Assembly: GCA_019054805.1 (NCBI GenBank)
Contig: JAHQIY010000005.1
Location: forward strand, 6,865,501-6,929,500
DNA from: Brachionus manjavacas
Taxonomy: Eukaryota; Rotifera; Eurotatoria; Ploima; Brachionidae
Reading direction: 5' to 3'
Length of the DNA: 64,000 nt
The translations under genes and the position numbers were made by a program. Shown one piece after another: positions 43,663 through 57,900 of this stretch. The notes beneath the pieces were generated by a model. The model saw only the letters and a list, made by a program, of their open reading frames with translations, had not been told where the DNA came from and did no database searches. The stretch's first letter is position 1, and each line of letters opens with the position of its first letter.

Positions 43663-44999
43663 TTTAATAATTTACAAAAAAAAATTTTTTAATTTTATTT
43701 ATTTAACTTATAACAAAGTGCTTGTTAAAAAGTATCTTTAATTTTCTTAAAAAATACTAAAATCTTTTGATTCAATTCAGGACTAAATAACTGGTCAGTA
43801 ATTTTTTTTATTTAAAATTGGAAAAAATTCAAATTTTTTTACTAACATTTTCAATTAGTTTTTTTGGGTTATTTGGCTTTAAATTGTTTCATTTAAAGTT
43901 TATCTTATAGTTGTTTCAATAAGTAGTTCCTACATAATCAATTAATAAACTGACGAAAAAAATCAAAAATTTTTTTTTCTACTTTTGTTCTGATATGTTG
44001 TACTAAATTTCATGAAAAAGAAAAAAAATATTTTTCTATTAATAAATGTAATTTTGTTCTAATCTAAGTCAAATTGTTAAGTTGAAAAAAATTCGTTTTT
44101 GTGACGTTTTCTTTCAAATGCAAGATCTTTTTAAATCTTAAGCTTTGTTAATGTAATTTGGTCTATCAATTGTCCCATTTTTTTGTTTGAATTAAAATTT
44201 AAACAAAAAAATATCAAAAAATAAATGAAAAATTACAATAATTTTTAAACAATTTCAAAATAAGCAAGTTAAAAAACTATTAACATTTAATAGATTATAA
44301 TGCCTTTTTTATCCAAAAATATATAATAAATATTTTGAAAAATAAGTTTCAAGGCAAATATTTTTTTTAATAACTATATGTTTTTATTAAAAAAAAACAT
44401 TATTTTTTTATTTAAAAGAAAATTTAATTTTTGGTAATTCACTGGAAGTTTTGAATGGAGCTTTGTCGTTCCTTTCAGTCAGTTCTTAGTTCATACTTAT
44501 ATAAAAAATAAAAGTACCTTTTACCCTTGCAAAGAGATGCATGCACCAAAAACCAAAACTAAGATTTTAGCCCAAGCATCACGTTACATCTTGCCCATGT
44601 TAAACTTTCCCCCTTTTAATGCGTGCATTAAAATGCAGATATTTGTTGTTTAACGCCGCGTTAAAACCTGAAAATCGAATTTAGATGCGGTATCAATAAT
44701 ACATGTTAGTCATTTTGAAATTCAAATTTAGATGCCGGGTTAAAACTTGAAAAAAAAAATTAATTCATAAATGATTAAAAATCCTTTTTTAATTAAAAAT
44801 AAATTTTCTAGTTTTGTGTGTGTGTGGCTAATATTTAGATTTTAAAGTAAAAATTTGAGGAAAAGATTGGAAAAAAATTGAAATCAAAAATTTTGATATT
44901 AAAAAAATTAAAATGATAGAAAGCTAAAATCTTCTAATTTAAAAGTATACAAATTAAGTTCTTTTTTTTGATTTTTTGGCTTTTTCTTTCAAAGCTTTT

Positions 45000-45342
45000 G
45001 TATTTGGACTATCTGGCGGACGACACCTTCTTTTTGGTAATTCATATTTGAAGTTCTTTGTGACGTCACATACAGTTGTAAGAACTCACTTGAACTAAAT
45101 AAATTTATTGGAAGTAACAATGGGAATGGTAGCTGTGAGTGCTCTTTTACTAGTGTCACTTGTAAACTACTACCTTGGCTAATAGTATTAGATGAAGATG
45201 TATGAAAAGATGTTGGAGAAGGCGTTAAAATATATGATTGGTTGTCTGTTTGAATCAGCTCGACGGCTGGTGATCAATATATGACCCAATAACACCCACA
45301 ATTACCAAAAAGAAGGGGTCGTCCGCCAGATAGTCCAAATAC
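45000..45342. mobile_element. 343-base MITE with 43-base inverted ends and TA flanks
   Basis: The left end gtatttggactatctggcgg... (45,000-45,042) and the right end ...ccgccagatagtccaaatac (45,300-45,342) are reverse complements with two or three mismatches. TA lies at the edge of both (45,001 and 45,340), fitting a Tc1/mariner-type non-autonomous element. The interior has no coding sequence. It is unusually G+C-rich at its ends for this region. Confidence 0.8.
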
Positions 45343-45431
45343 ATTATGACTGCCAAAAGATACGGCCTATTTTACTTTATTTTAAAATAAAATAAAGTAA
45401 AATTCAAACTATCTTTAAGAATTTTAAGTGA

Positions 45432-45810
45432 CAGATTTTGGGTTTTGTGAAATTCAGTTCAAAATGAAAATAAGAACAGAAAAAATCTAAAAAAATTGAA
45501 TAACTTTTTTTCTAAAGGTTTAAACTTAGTTCTGTAAATGCAAATAGTGCAACTTTCAAAGTTGCATCAAATATCAAAGCCTGCTAAATTTGCAGAGTTA
45601 TGCAGAAATTAAATTTCAATATAATCGAGCGTGGTGCATTTTGCAGAGATTCTGCATATCATTAGCAGACTTTTACAGTTGATGCAACTTTGAATGTTGC
45701 ACCATGCTGCATTTTCAGAATTAATTTTAAACTTTTAGATAAAAAATTATTAAATTTTTTAATACTTTGTTCTATTCTTTTGTACTGAACTTCACAAAAC
45801 ACAGATTTTG
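45432..45810. repeat. 379-base tgcagag-family inverted-repeat element
   Basis: Left: cagattttgggttttgtgaaattcag ... gtgcaactttcaaagttgcatca ... tgcagagttatgcag. Right: the reverse complement, ending ttcacaaaacacagattttg. The arms are about 170 bases with scattered mismatches. Confidence 0.75.
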
Positions 45811-46595
45811 CTAATTTACTAATTAATAAATAGTTAAAAATAGTATGGCTATTTATATATACCGATCGGTCTGTGATTAAGAAAAGATCAGTTTTAAATT
45901 ATTTGACCAACCACCACCGTTTTTTAATTTAATATCTATTGCCCTAAAAATGATGAGTAACATAAAAGTAGTAGTAAATAAAGATAGACATTTTAAATAT
46001 GTTCACCAAAATCAAATTCATCTTTTGTTTTAGTTTTTTCGCAAATAGATTTTACAAATAATTAAAACTGATCTTTTCTAATTAATTTTCGAATTATTTA
46101 CATTTCCATTACAAAATTTTACCAAAAATTGTGTGATTTAACAATTTTATGTAAAATTAAGTAAGAAATTTTTTTGAATTATTTATAAGAAAATTAATTA
46201 AATATTTTGGAAAAAAGCCAATTTTGTAGCTTTCTTATAAAAATATTTATAAAATTAGACCGATTATAAAATTAAAAAAAAATATATCAATTTGTTTATT
46301 TAATGATATCAAAAATATGGAGCCAGCTTCTTTTCTCATTTTCGAAATTTAACTCGTATTTTTAATTTACAATTTTGTTTTGTAAATCATATAAGTTTGA
46401 AGTTATTTTATTATTTTATAAAATTTTTAATTGATTTAACTCAAGACTTGTGACTTAAAAGCAACATTTTTAATTATTTGTTCTTACGAAAATATTCGCA
46501 TTTTTTTATTTATTTTAATTTATCTTCAAGAGTAAAAATAAAAATAAATTTTTGTAATATTTAGATATTAGAATAAAGAGAGTAAAGAAAAAAAT

Positions 46596-49500
46596 ATGGA
46601 TGATAAGGCGCAGTTGGCATTGGAGCTGACGAGGAAAAAAATTGAAGAAAACCGCCATTTGCTCTTGGAAAAAAATGCTGAAATGACCGAATTAAGCTGT
46701 AGACTAGAAGATGTTCAAAAGCAGATAAAACACTTGAAATCGTTTAATACCGACGATGCTCAACTTGAATCAATGCGACGCACGGACAGTTTGCGCGTTC
46801 AATTCCAAAATGAACAAACTAAATTCGATTTTTTCAAACAGGTGAACATTTTAAACCAAAATTTTAGTCTGAGTGGTCGCCAATTTTCCAATAAACCTAC
46901 GCAAAATCTTCTATACTGTTTGATAGACATATCAGACAGAGCAAAATTGCCTAAAGCTTGCTTGTACGAAAGCTCTCCGGACACTGCCTCAAGTGAGACA
47001 ATCGATCAGTTTGTAGCAAAGCTTAAGAACTTTGTTTACATAGACGAAAATAGCAGTGAAATAAGCCAAGCTAAATTGAACGAAATGTGCAACAAAATTG
47101 GTGAACTGAAACAAATGCAGATGCCAACTTGTATTTTGTTTGATCACAAGAATAAAAGCTTGATCAATTCAACAATAGATGAGAAAACGCTTGTTTTGTA
47201 TCGACATGATGATAACTTTCTGGTGCTTCAAGTCAACATGGAAAAGGTGTGTGTGGTTGGCAAAGCGCATGACACAGTCAATAATTTGATATGCGAACAA
47301 GTGTTGTATGAGCTGTGTATTATAAAGCTAAAGGAACGATGTGGCTCGGCAGTGGGCGAGTGCAGCATGAAAATGTTGTACCAAGCATTGCAGAAATTCA
47401 AGAAAGATTTTGTGGAGAATAAAGACCAATGTCAGAAGAGGTTCTTGGACGAAATGAATGTAGCCAAGAATGAAAATGTACTCGAAAGTCTAATCCAGTC
47501 ACAAGTGACGCTTCTTGTCGAACTGTTGGCTCAAGTGGACGAGTACACTGTCGAACATGAGTCCGTCAAACAAGACATCGATTTGTTTAGGGAGAGATTT
47601 GTTCAGAGAGTTGAGATTTTTTTGTTTGACGAGTGCGAAAAGAGGAAAAAAATGGCACAGACAAAACTCAAAATGGACACTAGCGAGGGCGATTCGCTAG
47701 AGAACGAAATAACAGCCAAGCAAAACGAGATTAACAAATTGAACAGTTTGTTGAGTAAGAAAAACGACCATTTGACCGCGAAGAACAAAGAAATTGAACT
47801 TAAGAGAGAACAATTGAAATTACTTGTGCACAGCCATGGCAAACAGGAGAAAGAGATTAATGACGAAATGGAACGTTTGAAACAAGAACTTGTCGAAAAG
47901 GAAGAAGAAATGAAAAATTCTGAAGTAAATCAAAATAATGAGGCCTTGAGAGTTGACGAGCTGAGAAATGAAATTCAAAACAAACAAGTTGAAATAGATG
48001 AATTGAACTCAAAAAAGAAAATATTGGAAGAAAAGAGAGACGAACTGAACAATTCAATCGAAGTAGAGATCAAAGAAAAAGCCTCTCTTCAAAAAGAAAA
48101 AATCGAGTGTCAAGAAAATAAAAAATATTTAGACGAACAACTAAATGAATTGAAAAGCGAAAGTTCTAAGCTTGAAAAATTGATTCAATTTACACAAGCC
48201 GTTTACAATCAATTGTTGGCCGATCAAAGTTTGTTCAAAAAACGAGCTGATCTAAACAGGGCGCTACACTCAGACTTGTCATTTTTTGAATTGTACAAAT
48301 ATCTTGTCAATCAGGATGAATTGAAGCAATTTCAAGAACCCATTGTTGAAAGACTTGCCAAGGAAAATGTTTACAAACGGCGCCAATTGTTGGTCAACTG
48401 TTTGGACAAGATTTTGGCCGAGTCTGTTTTGACCGGCTACACAGACAACAAAAATGGACACTCTATAATTGAATTATGTGCAATAAACGTCAATTTTGAC
48501 CAAATTGAGCCATTAATCAACAGACACATTGAACAAGAAATTGCAAAAAATGAACTGTTTATGCTTGACGCGAATAAACGAGTTCTATGCGTCAAGGATA
48601 GCACACTTAAGATGAAACATTTGCTTGAAATCAGCAGTAATCAAATGTCAAATGAATTAATGAGATTAATTCAGAAGCGTATGAGAAAAAAATTCATAAT
48701 TAAAAATAGTGATAGCTTAGATTCAAAAAATGGACATTTGACAAGCAAAACAGAGGTAATGCAATCAGAAATTAATGAGAAAAAATTTCAAACTTTGGGT
48801 GATTTAAATGCCAAAAGTGTTTGTCACTTGCTTGAATTGGATTTTGAGAGTGTTAAAAAGTGTTTGTTGCAAACAATTAGAATAATTGCCGGGCAAAATG
48901 TTTTTTTTAATGAGAAAAAAGAGCTGAGACAATGTGGAGTCAATTTGGCTATAGTGGCCGGTGGGGATGTTGTGCTGCCGATTGGCGCCATCATAGACAC
49001 GTCTGGCTCAGCCGAAGCGCTCAATTTTGAAAACGAACAGGCTCATGGGTACGCAGGAACGAGCAGGCAGGACAAATGCTGCGAAGGCGAGCCTGGTGTA
49101 GATGGCCATGATGGCTTTTGTGGCGAGAACGCCGGTCACATTTACATAAAAGCAGCCAATTTGGTACAAAATTTGGACCGAATTGGCGAAATCAGGATAA
49201 ATGGAGGCAAAGGCGGCCACGGCCAAATGGGCGGAAGTGGACAAAACGGTGGTCGTGGCCAGGACACTGGCGATGCCCAAGCTGAAAATTTATCGCCTTG
49301 TTTGTTCTCGGCCGGATTTGTGATCGCTTTTGCTCGTATGCCCGGCCTTGATCCTGAAACAGGCGAGTTTAGTCGCACTGGTGAACTGAGTGGCAAGGGT
49401 GGAGATGCGGGCAAGACTGGCCTAGGCGGCATGGGTGGTCATGCCGGTGAATTTTTAATCAAAGATAGCAAAAGTTGGATAGCAAACAAACAAGAAAACA

Positions 49501-51980
49501 AAGAGCTCGTCGAATCAAGTCAAAATCTAAAGAGTCTAATTAGAAAATTAGTAGATGAGAAGAAAATTGTGTGTAGTCAAGGTACGGCTGGTCAAAATGG
49601 AGATTTTAAAAAAGTCAAGGGTGGAAAGGCCGGCACAGCGGGCACTTATGGTCGAGATCATGTTATTTATGTTGATGGCTTGTTTTCATCTCGTCAAGAT
49701 CTAAAAGGAGACTACAGCAATTATTTGCTAGAAAAGCCTTTGGTTGAAAATGGCACATTGGACTTTGACGAGTCAAAGTATGCTGCCAAAAGTATAATCC
49801 AAGACCCAGACGCTTACGCCACTCGCTCAAAGTCCTTTACTGCATTTAGCGGCGCATTAGCAGTTACGGCTGTGATCGGCGCCGGCTTTCTCCTGGCTCC
49901 GATAATAGCTGCAGCCATGGCCGTAGTGCCTGTCATTGGCTTAGCTGCATGGGCAACTGGTCTGGTCATAGCCGGTAGTGGCGTTCTCGCTGGCATTGCT
50001 GGTCTAGCTGGCGCTGCTCTAGTCTTCTCTACTAAAACCTTGTCCGGTCTTGATTACAAAATAGGCGTTAAAAAAGAAATGAAAATGAAAAATAGACAGC
50101 AGATAGTGTTCAATAATCGGTATTGTTGTGTGCCGCCTTTGAGAGACGGCCAAAGTTGTAGTCAAAATTTGAGACGAGGCGACAAGCGCAGTCAAAAAGA
50201 AGACGGCACGGACAGTTGTCTAAGGGAGGAGAGTGAACGTGAAGAAGCCAGTAGGGCAAATGAAACAGCGAATGAATTTGCTGATGCGTATGAGCGTGCT
50301 GCCATGGACCACAAGACACTCTCGCTCAGAACAGACTCGACCAACAACGAGTCAATCAGACTGGCCAACGAAGAGCTCAAGCAACTGGCTGCTCAAATTG
50401 AACAACATCAAAATTCCATGGAGACAATTGTTGAACAAATGACTCAATTGAGCCAAAGAATAAATCAATGTGACATGAATGTAAGTGAACATGAGAAACG
50501 AGTGGCACAGATAGATCAGCAAATGAATTCTATAAGTGACATGTTAACTAATGAACAGGGTGAAATGTCACAAGTTCAAAGAAAAATGCTGCAAAATGTT
50601 GATTTGTATTTGAATTCAGTGGACAAACAAGTGTCGGCTCGCATTCAGCTTCAATTGTCAAATATTCACTTGAACAGCAGAGCTGAGCTGGCCAAAAGTT
50701 TGAATCAAGTGTTTGCTAGTATAAAAGAAGAATTGGGCGCTGAGGCCCAACAACTCGTAGACGAAAAGATGAGCTTGCAAAAAGACATCGAAGTGGTACT
50801 CAAGCAAAAAGAACTGAGAGAACAAGAAATTGAAGCTGTTCGAGACAAAGAGCTCAATGCCATCAAGAGTCAAATGAACACGCAAAAAGAGCTTGCCGAA
50901 CTCGAAGAGTTGAGAAAAAAATTGAAAGACGAACAGCAAACAAATACTGAAAATAATGTCACCGATGAAGTAATGGTAATGAAAGATTTCAAAAGAGAAG
51001 AGTCTGACAACAAATTAACACTCGATGATCAAGCTAATAGTTTAAATTTAGATTTTGATCAAATTAAATTTTTTACAAGAAAAGTCGATCTCAAATTATA
51101 TGCTAGCTGTTTTTTTTCTACAGATAAATTTCCAAACTTTCACCATCTGGTGATTCAAATTACTCAAAACACAAAAAAAGAACGCAATTTAATTATTGGA
51201 AAACTAGAATTTCTGATAAACGCCTATTCGACTGGTTTCTATCAGAGGCTTGTGGACCAAAATAAAAAAGCATCCACAAAGGACAAACTAAAAAGTCTTG
51301 TGCAAAACGATCCAACTAAAGAATTAGAAAGCTCAAAATTATTTGATCAAATAGATAAAAATCCATACAGTTTGGACTTGGTGTATGAAAAAGTTGCCAC
51401 ACTTTATTTCAAGCACACATCACAGCCTCAACAATGTGAAAGTTTCAACTTGACAAATTGTGAAACCTATTTAAAGCATATTTCACTCGACCAGCACTAT
51501 GAATCAACTGAAAATGACTGTTTAACTCAATTGGAAAAAGATTTGGCTGTGTTTTCACAAAGAATATATGACAAAAAAATTTCAAAAGAAAAAGTGCTCA
51601 CAGTTATTAAACTAGTCCAAGACTATATGGAGCAAATTGAGCAACACATTTGCATGTTTAAAGTGACAGCACTGGCCGTTATCGAGGGCCGCATCAACTA
51701 TTTCTATGATTCGATTATAACTTACATAAATAATAGCCTTGACAGCGGTGAATGCGAAACTATATGGCCTCTACTGGATGATTTGATCAAACTAATCGAG
51801 CTGTTGAGACTTCAATTTGACAAAATAAATAAGACAAATGTTTGGCCTGAGTGGAATTTGATGAAAAATCAAAAATATTTACTCGACAAGCTAGTGCAAC
51901 AAGTCGAGTATGTGAAAGCAAGGAAAAAAGAGATCGACCACTGGATACAAAACGATCAAATTAAATTAGGAATTTTTAAG
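46596..51980 (+). CDS. Exon 1 of the SecA-like gene: coiled coils, Gly-rich region, hydrophobic segment
   Basis: It starts MDDKAQLALELTRKKIEENR with a short coiled coil. Residues about 90-300 look globular (LLYCLIDISDRAKLPKACLY, VVGKAHDTVNNLICEQVL). A long heptad region follows. Residues about 770-815 have GVNLAIVAGGDVVLPIGAII, like strands leading into the glycine-rich GEPGVDGHDGFCGENAG, INGGKGGHGQMGGSGQNGG and GKGGDAGKTGLGGMGGHAGE. Next is a hydrophobic Ala/Gly segment near 1080-1150 (from ALAVTAVIGAGFLLAPIIAA), enough for two or three membrane helices. A further coiled coil and a helical domain follow to ...WIQNDQIKLGIFK at the donor. Reading on past the donor reaches a stop at 52,019. Confidence 0.85.
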
Positions 51981-54900
51981 GTGAGTTTTTTGTCTTTTAA
52001 CTATTTGAAAATGTATTGATGAAAATTTAAATTTTTATTTAAAAAGTTTTATTTGAGACAAAATTATAATTTGTTTGGTAAATAAACAACACCATTTGAA
52101 CTATCATTATTTATTTGTTGTATATCTGTACCGAGCTTAGGCTCTTTGAGAATAGAAAAATAAAGAATTTTGAACCTGTTTAATAAATTTTTTTTCGGTT
52201 TCAGTTAAACACAGCATAAATTTAAAAATTTGACAAATTATTTTCTTTAAGTCTAAAGCCCGTTCTAAAAAATGCATCAGCTGATTTAAAGCATGTATCA
52301 CCTAGTTTTTAACTAGTCTGTAATTCTGCAAATTGGAAAGCCTTCAAAATTTAATTGCAGAGCTTCAAGATTTAATTTTTTTACACATATAAAATTTTGG
52401 ACGATACAGACTATTAGCTCATTCATTTTGTAAAACGGGTTTTAGACCTAAAGAAAGAAAGCTATTAAAATTTGGAATTTTTGTTTTTGTTTCTTGATTC
52501 AAAATTCACAATGCCCAGTTTCACTTAAATTCATAAAGATCCAAAAAAAAATATTATATTTTAATCCACAGCCTTTTTTCTATTTTATCTACCAAAATTT
52601 TGTGTGGTCTAGATTAAATTTTACGCTTCAAAAACTTAAAACTTGAGTTCATTGTGAAATTCTAATATTCATGGGGAACTAGGTTTTATAATTTGGGACA
52701 CCTTACGAGAGTTGGAAATTTTTGGAAAGAAGCCAAAAAAACTTTTTGGCTATTCTAATGAAAAAAAAAAGTAAATAATAATAAATAGAAAATATGTATC
52801 CAATGTTGAAATGACATGGAAAAATGCGATGTTTTAAAATATTTTTTTAATATTATATTGCAAGCATTTTCATATTTGAAATTAATCTCTTTAGTGAAAT
52901 AGAATGAGTTTAATTTTTATTTGGAGATTTGAAAAAAAAATATTGAATATTCTTAATTTATTTATTTATTTATTTGTTTATCTGTAATGAGCTAATGATC
53001 CTTCAGAATAAAATTATATGAAAAAATTAAATAAAGTAAAATAAAATTAAAGAAAAGAAAAAATGATGAAAATTAAATCATTCAGATTAAGATTTATTGT
53101 TATTATTAAAATTTATATTCAATTAATAAAAAGCTGGGTCTAGTCGGCTATCATGCAAATAATTCTTGTAATAATTCGTTTTTTTTTTTAATTTTAAGGA
53201 CCTGTAGAAATAGCATTTACCCTTTTCTTGTTGACTGGGTATTAACCTAAATAATACCAAATAATAAAAATTTAAGAAAATTAAAATTAATTTTTCATCC
53301 TTCAAGTGTCTGACTTTGAGCAACATAGATTCATCATTTTGCACAGTTTACCTCCTCCTCCAATAAATTTATATATCTACATCGATAGTGTCTATATTTA
53401 GACAATATCTATATTTGATTGAAAGAATAAAATTCAATTGATAAATAATCAAAAAAAATGACTCTTCGACCACTTCGATTAAAAAAAAAAACTAACAGAA
53501 CATAAAATGAATAATAATTTGTTTAATAATAAAAAAAAATAAAATAACATTTTTAATTTGTTTCTCTTTAGAAAATTACTCAATCACTAATTTTTGTCTC
53601 ATAAAAAAGAACCAAATTCTAACTTTAATCATTTTTTTAAACATTTTTTTGTCTTTTATTTGTAATTCTTTTATTTATTTTTATTTTTTTTTAAGTATGA
53701 ACTAAAAACATTCGGCTGAAAGGAAGGACTAAGATCCATTCCAAACTACCAGGGTTTATCCCTGACCATTTTTTTGTAAATAAATAAATAATGAAAGAAA
53801 AAAAGTATATAATGTCCATACATAATTTATCGATATTTCTATAGATCGATTGGTATCGATACCATGCACTAGACACAATTAAAACCTAAATAGAAAGAAG
53901 TCTGGAATTGGTTGATATTTTTTTATTTTAGATTCAATTGATTGTTGAGCTTTTGAAGCCAAAGTTAATCGATTTGCTGGTGGCCAAGTGTGATGGACAA
54001 GAATTTGAAATTTTCAAAAACGACTTGATTAAAGCGAGTATTTGCACATCGCAAGAAAAAGACGAATACCTGGTCAAGTGTAAACTAAAACATTCGATAG
54101 CCAGAAACAACTGTGTCAGCAAGCAAGGTTTTATGACCAAGTATCGTCTGTTGCTTAGCATGGCTCAGCAGGATAAGTTTGACTTTATCAATATTGCTGA
54201 ACATGCCAAAAATGTTTACATAAACAGCGACAAATTAGAAGAGACCGTTTTGGCTATGTTCAAAGAATACGACTATCTTTTAAACGAAGATAAATCGCTT
54301 TCGTTTGAACAAATCAAGTCTGTGTATCTGGCGCTGGCCCGTCTAGAAAATCCTAGTTTAACTAACAAGCAATCGATTGTCAAAGTTTTTGCTCAAATCG
54401 AAATTAATTTAAGTGAAAAAATTGAGGACAAAATTCTAAATAACTTAGCCAAAGAGTTTGCTCAGTCCGAGCTGCGAGATCAACTAAACGCTGTCTTAAA
54501 TCAACGAATTAAGGACGTTGATGGAAAAATTGATGAAATTATGCTCAGAAAATGTGCTTTTTATGAACAAATATTCAAATTATCTAACGAAAAAGATAAT
54601 GACAAGACAAAAAAGGCCACGATTGTGTTGACATATTGTAATGGTGGCTTGGGTGCAGGCGAGTGTCAACAGTTGGACTCGGCTAGTAAGCAATTATTGA
54701 AAAAGTGTCAGTGTGACGCGAATGATGAACACAACGCTTTTGAGCAAATTATTTTTAAATTAAGTGAATATCAGTATGACATGTTGGCTATTTCATTACA
54801 ACTGAATGATCAAACAATTGATCAAAATGAACAGAAATGCCTGCACACTAAGCTCAAAGATTTGGTTGGTAAATTTAAAAAGATTTGCACAGATATTCTG

Positions 54901-57900
54901 AATGTGAAGTCAAATAGTCAAATGATTAATGCACTTAAGATTTATGCTAATAAACTAGAAGAGAATAAGCTCAATGAGGAAAGAAGAAAAAAATTGTCTA
55001 AATTTTGCTCGATCGGCAAAGAGTCAAATTTTCTAAAACAATTGATTGAATTACACAAAGATGTTGAAAGTGCTGATTTGAAAAAATTAGTTAACCATGT
55101 GCTCATGTCTAGTTTAAGCGAACAATTTGTTGTCAACACTTTTGTTCTTGGGCTGCTTATTTTTTATAAATCGTCAAGAAAAACAAACAATGAGGACTTT
55201 GTGTACAAGCTAATTGATCTTGTTGACATTGAACAATCGCTTAATCAAAACAAATACAATGAACTTCTTGACTATTTGCAAAAATTGAGATTAATTCCAA
55301 AAAAATACACCATCAAACTAATTGAGCGAATCGAATTTAAACTAAAATGTTTAACAGTCGATTTAGTCGATTTATCAAACGAGCTAAGTCGTTCAAATAG
55401 TCTTGTTGACAAAAATGCCCAATTTGTTTTGAGTGTAACGGCCGATCTGAGTCAAAGCATTGGCCCAGTCACCCAACAAAACCTCACTTACTTAAGCTCT
55501 TTTCACAAAATGTTGAACAATTACAAAATACAGCTAAGTGAACTTGAGAATGCACGTAGCTCTGATCAATGCATAATTGACAAGCTACGCGATCAATTTA
55601 TTGACAGCATTGATCTTGTGTTCACTGATTACTTTAGAAACAAAGACGCACAGCTAGCTGATGAGACAAATTTTGAAAAAATTTTCAATTCAATCAAGAA
55701 AAGCTCACATGAACAGACTCTAAGCCAGTTTATACACTATTTGAACATACGGCTCAATCTGAAAATAGGGACTGGTCAAGTGAAAGCGTTGGACAGAATT
55801 TTGATTGAATCTGAGCTAAGAGATTGGCCACACAACAAGCTAAACTCGTTCATGATCGAACAAGCCTTACAAATGCTAACCAAATCCTATATGATCGACT
55901 TGGTTCAAAAGACTCAATCAATTCAAAGTCAAATAGAGAGCAAACAGCAACAATTGAACACACTACTGATTAAGCTAGTTGATATTTACAAAAGTAAATT
56001 GGACACTGAAAACAAACTGCTTGTAAAAGCAAGAGTTAACTTTTTGCTTGAATTAATTCACAAATATTTAAAAGTAAAAAATATTCAAAATTTGGAGGCA
56101 ATTGTGAATGAAATGGTCAATCTAGCTGATAGTAAAGAGAGCGCAAGCGATATTGAGCTCTATTTGATTGAAAAAGTTAATTCAATTGGCTTTGAGGGCC
56201 TTGACAACGAGCAAAGGCAACAGTTGGCTGTTGGTGAACAAGCAACTATTGACCATTTGTTTGAAGCTCTTTTTGGTTCCAGTGACATATCTAAAGTGTG
56301 TCATTTTAGAAAAATGATTGATCAAACACGTACTAAAAAAGCAGCCTTGTCAAACACATTGATCGACAAAATACAACAAATTACACGCTTTATTCAGAAT
56401 TTTTATTTTGTTCAGCATCAAAGTGAAATAGATCAGTTGACCAAACTATGGATCAACACCATTAACAAATACATATATTCAGAGCCAAGTGGACACAAAG
56501 ACCTGATTGAACAAAAAGCTCAATTGCACAATTTGATGCGAGCCAAATGCTACAAAGTAAACAACTATTCGGCTTTTATTGACCGACCACAATATTCAAT
56601 CAAACTGGTCGATTTGAGTGAAGAGACAAATTTTGTTGTGGACAAGTGTCAAATGCTTTTCGATGACATTTGCCTCTCTCAACAAAAAACGAACAAAATT
56701 TCTGCATATTATCAATTGATTAACTCTAATTTGGAACAAATCGAACTGGATTTGTTCACTTTAGAACAATTTGAAATAAAAAACAAGTTAAATGACGTCA
56801 TGTGCTTTGAATTAGATCAAGAGTTGAAAGAGATTAGATCTCGGCGAGAACAAGTTATACAGCAGATATGCCAAAATGATCATCAATTAACAAATGAGCA
56901 AGTTAGACTGCTCGATAGAAAGAGTTTGAATGAATTTAGCTCTAAGTTTGAACAGGATTTTAATAAAATTCTGATGACTTGTGACGACCAAAATTCATTG
57001 ATAAGTAAAAAACTGAGATCAGTGTACACTTATGTTTCAAGCAGAAAACACCGTCACACATTCAAGGCTTATATTTATTTGAATTATAGAGCTGTTTTTG
57101 ACGACACAAATGTCTCTAGACTAACCAGTGACTATTTGAACAAAATTGGCGAATTTGTTCTGGCCGATTGGCATTCACTGACAATAAAATCTGATTTTAT
57201 CAACCTTCAATTGTCTACACAAGACTTTGATTGTTTAGATTTGAGTGACTTAACAAAAAAAATTTACTATTTTCTCATCTATTTGTCTAGTAGTGATGTA
57301 AATAAAGTCAATCTAATAAGGTTTTGTGAATATCTGCTATCCAAAATTGACCAGCCTGATTCCATTAAATGTTTTAACATGATGATTGAATGGATAATTG
57401 ATAGTTCAGTTTTTGAACTGAAGACTTCTAGAATTTTGGCGCAACGAATAGCTGAAAAATTGACCGAGTCAATTTGTGACCAAGAAGAAGACCGTAATTA
57501 TTCAAAAAGTGTCATTGAATTTTTGCTTGATTTGAGTCAAACTGACCAGAAAAGCTCAACATTAATTGTAAACTTTGTTCAAAAATTTGGCATTGATTTT
57601 TTCAAAAAATTTTTCCTCAGTAAAATCGAAGTAAAATTGTTTACAAGCATCAATTTAGCTGAGTATTTGAGTGTACTGTGCAATAGCGATGTGACCATTT
57701 GGCAACATGTTCTATTTGATCAATTTATCAGCTTATTTTGTCAATCTGGAGCACAAACAGAAAAAAATTCAATTTTAAAAAATGATCAATATTTGACTGA
57801 AAGTCTAAATTTAATGCTAGACTCATCCAGTAGTGAAAAGTGCCAAAAATTCTACTTGAATATTAAAAAAAAATTGATTGAAAGTAAAAAAGAAATAAAA

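Larger units (their letters stand above)
43663..46595. other. Intergenic region with two inverted-repeat elements, no gene seen
   Basis: 2.9 kb of A/T-rich sequence. A TA-flanked MITE lies at 45,000-45,342 and a tgcagag-family element at 45,432-45,810. Near 44,668-44,755 the words gttaaaacctgaaaat..tttagatgc occur twice. The promoter of the giant gene must lie here or in an upstream exon that I cannot see. Confidence 0.5.

Noticed and set aside
47603-50939. Minus-strand open frames opposite exon 1 (Pro-rich at 49,142-49,432)
   Set aside because: The Pro/Ala richness is the reverse of the Gly-rich coding region; no independent support.
54262-54330. EF-hand in exon 2 of the SecA-like gene
   Set aside because: NEDKSLSFEQI resembles an EF loop but lacks Asp at loop position 1 and correct spacing; listed only as a resemblance.
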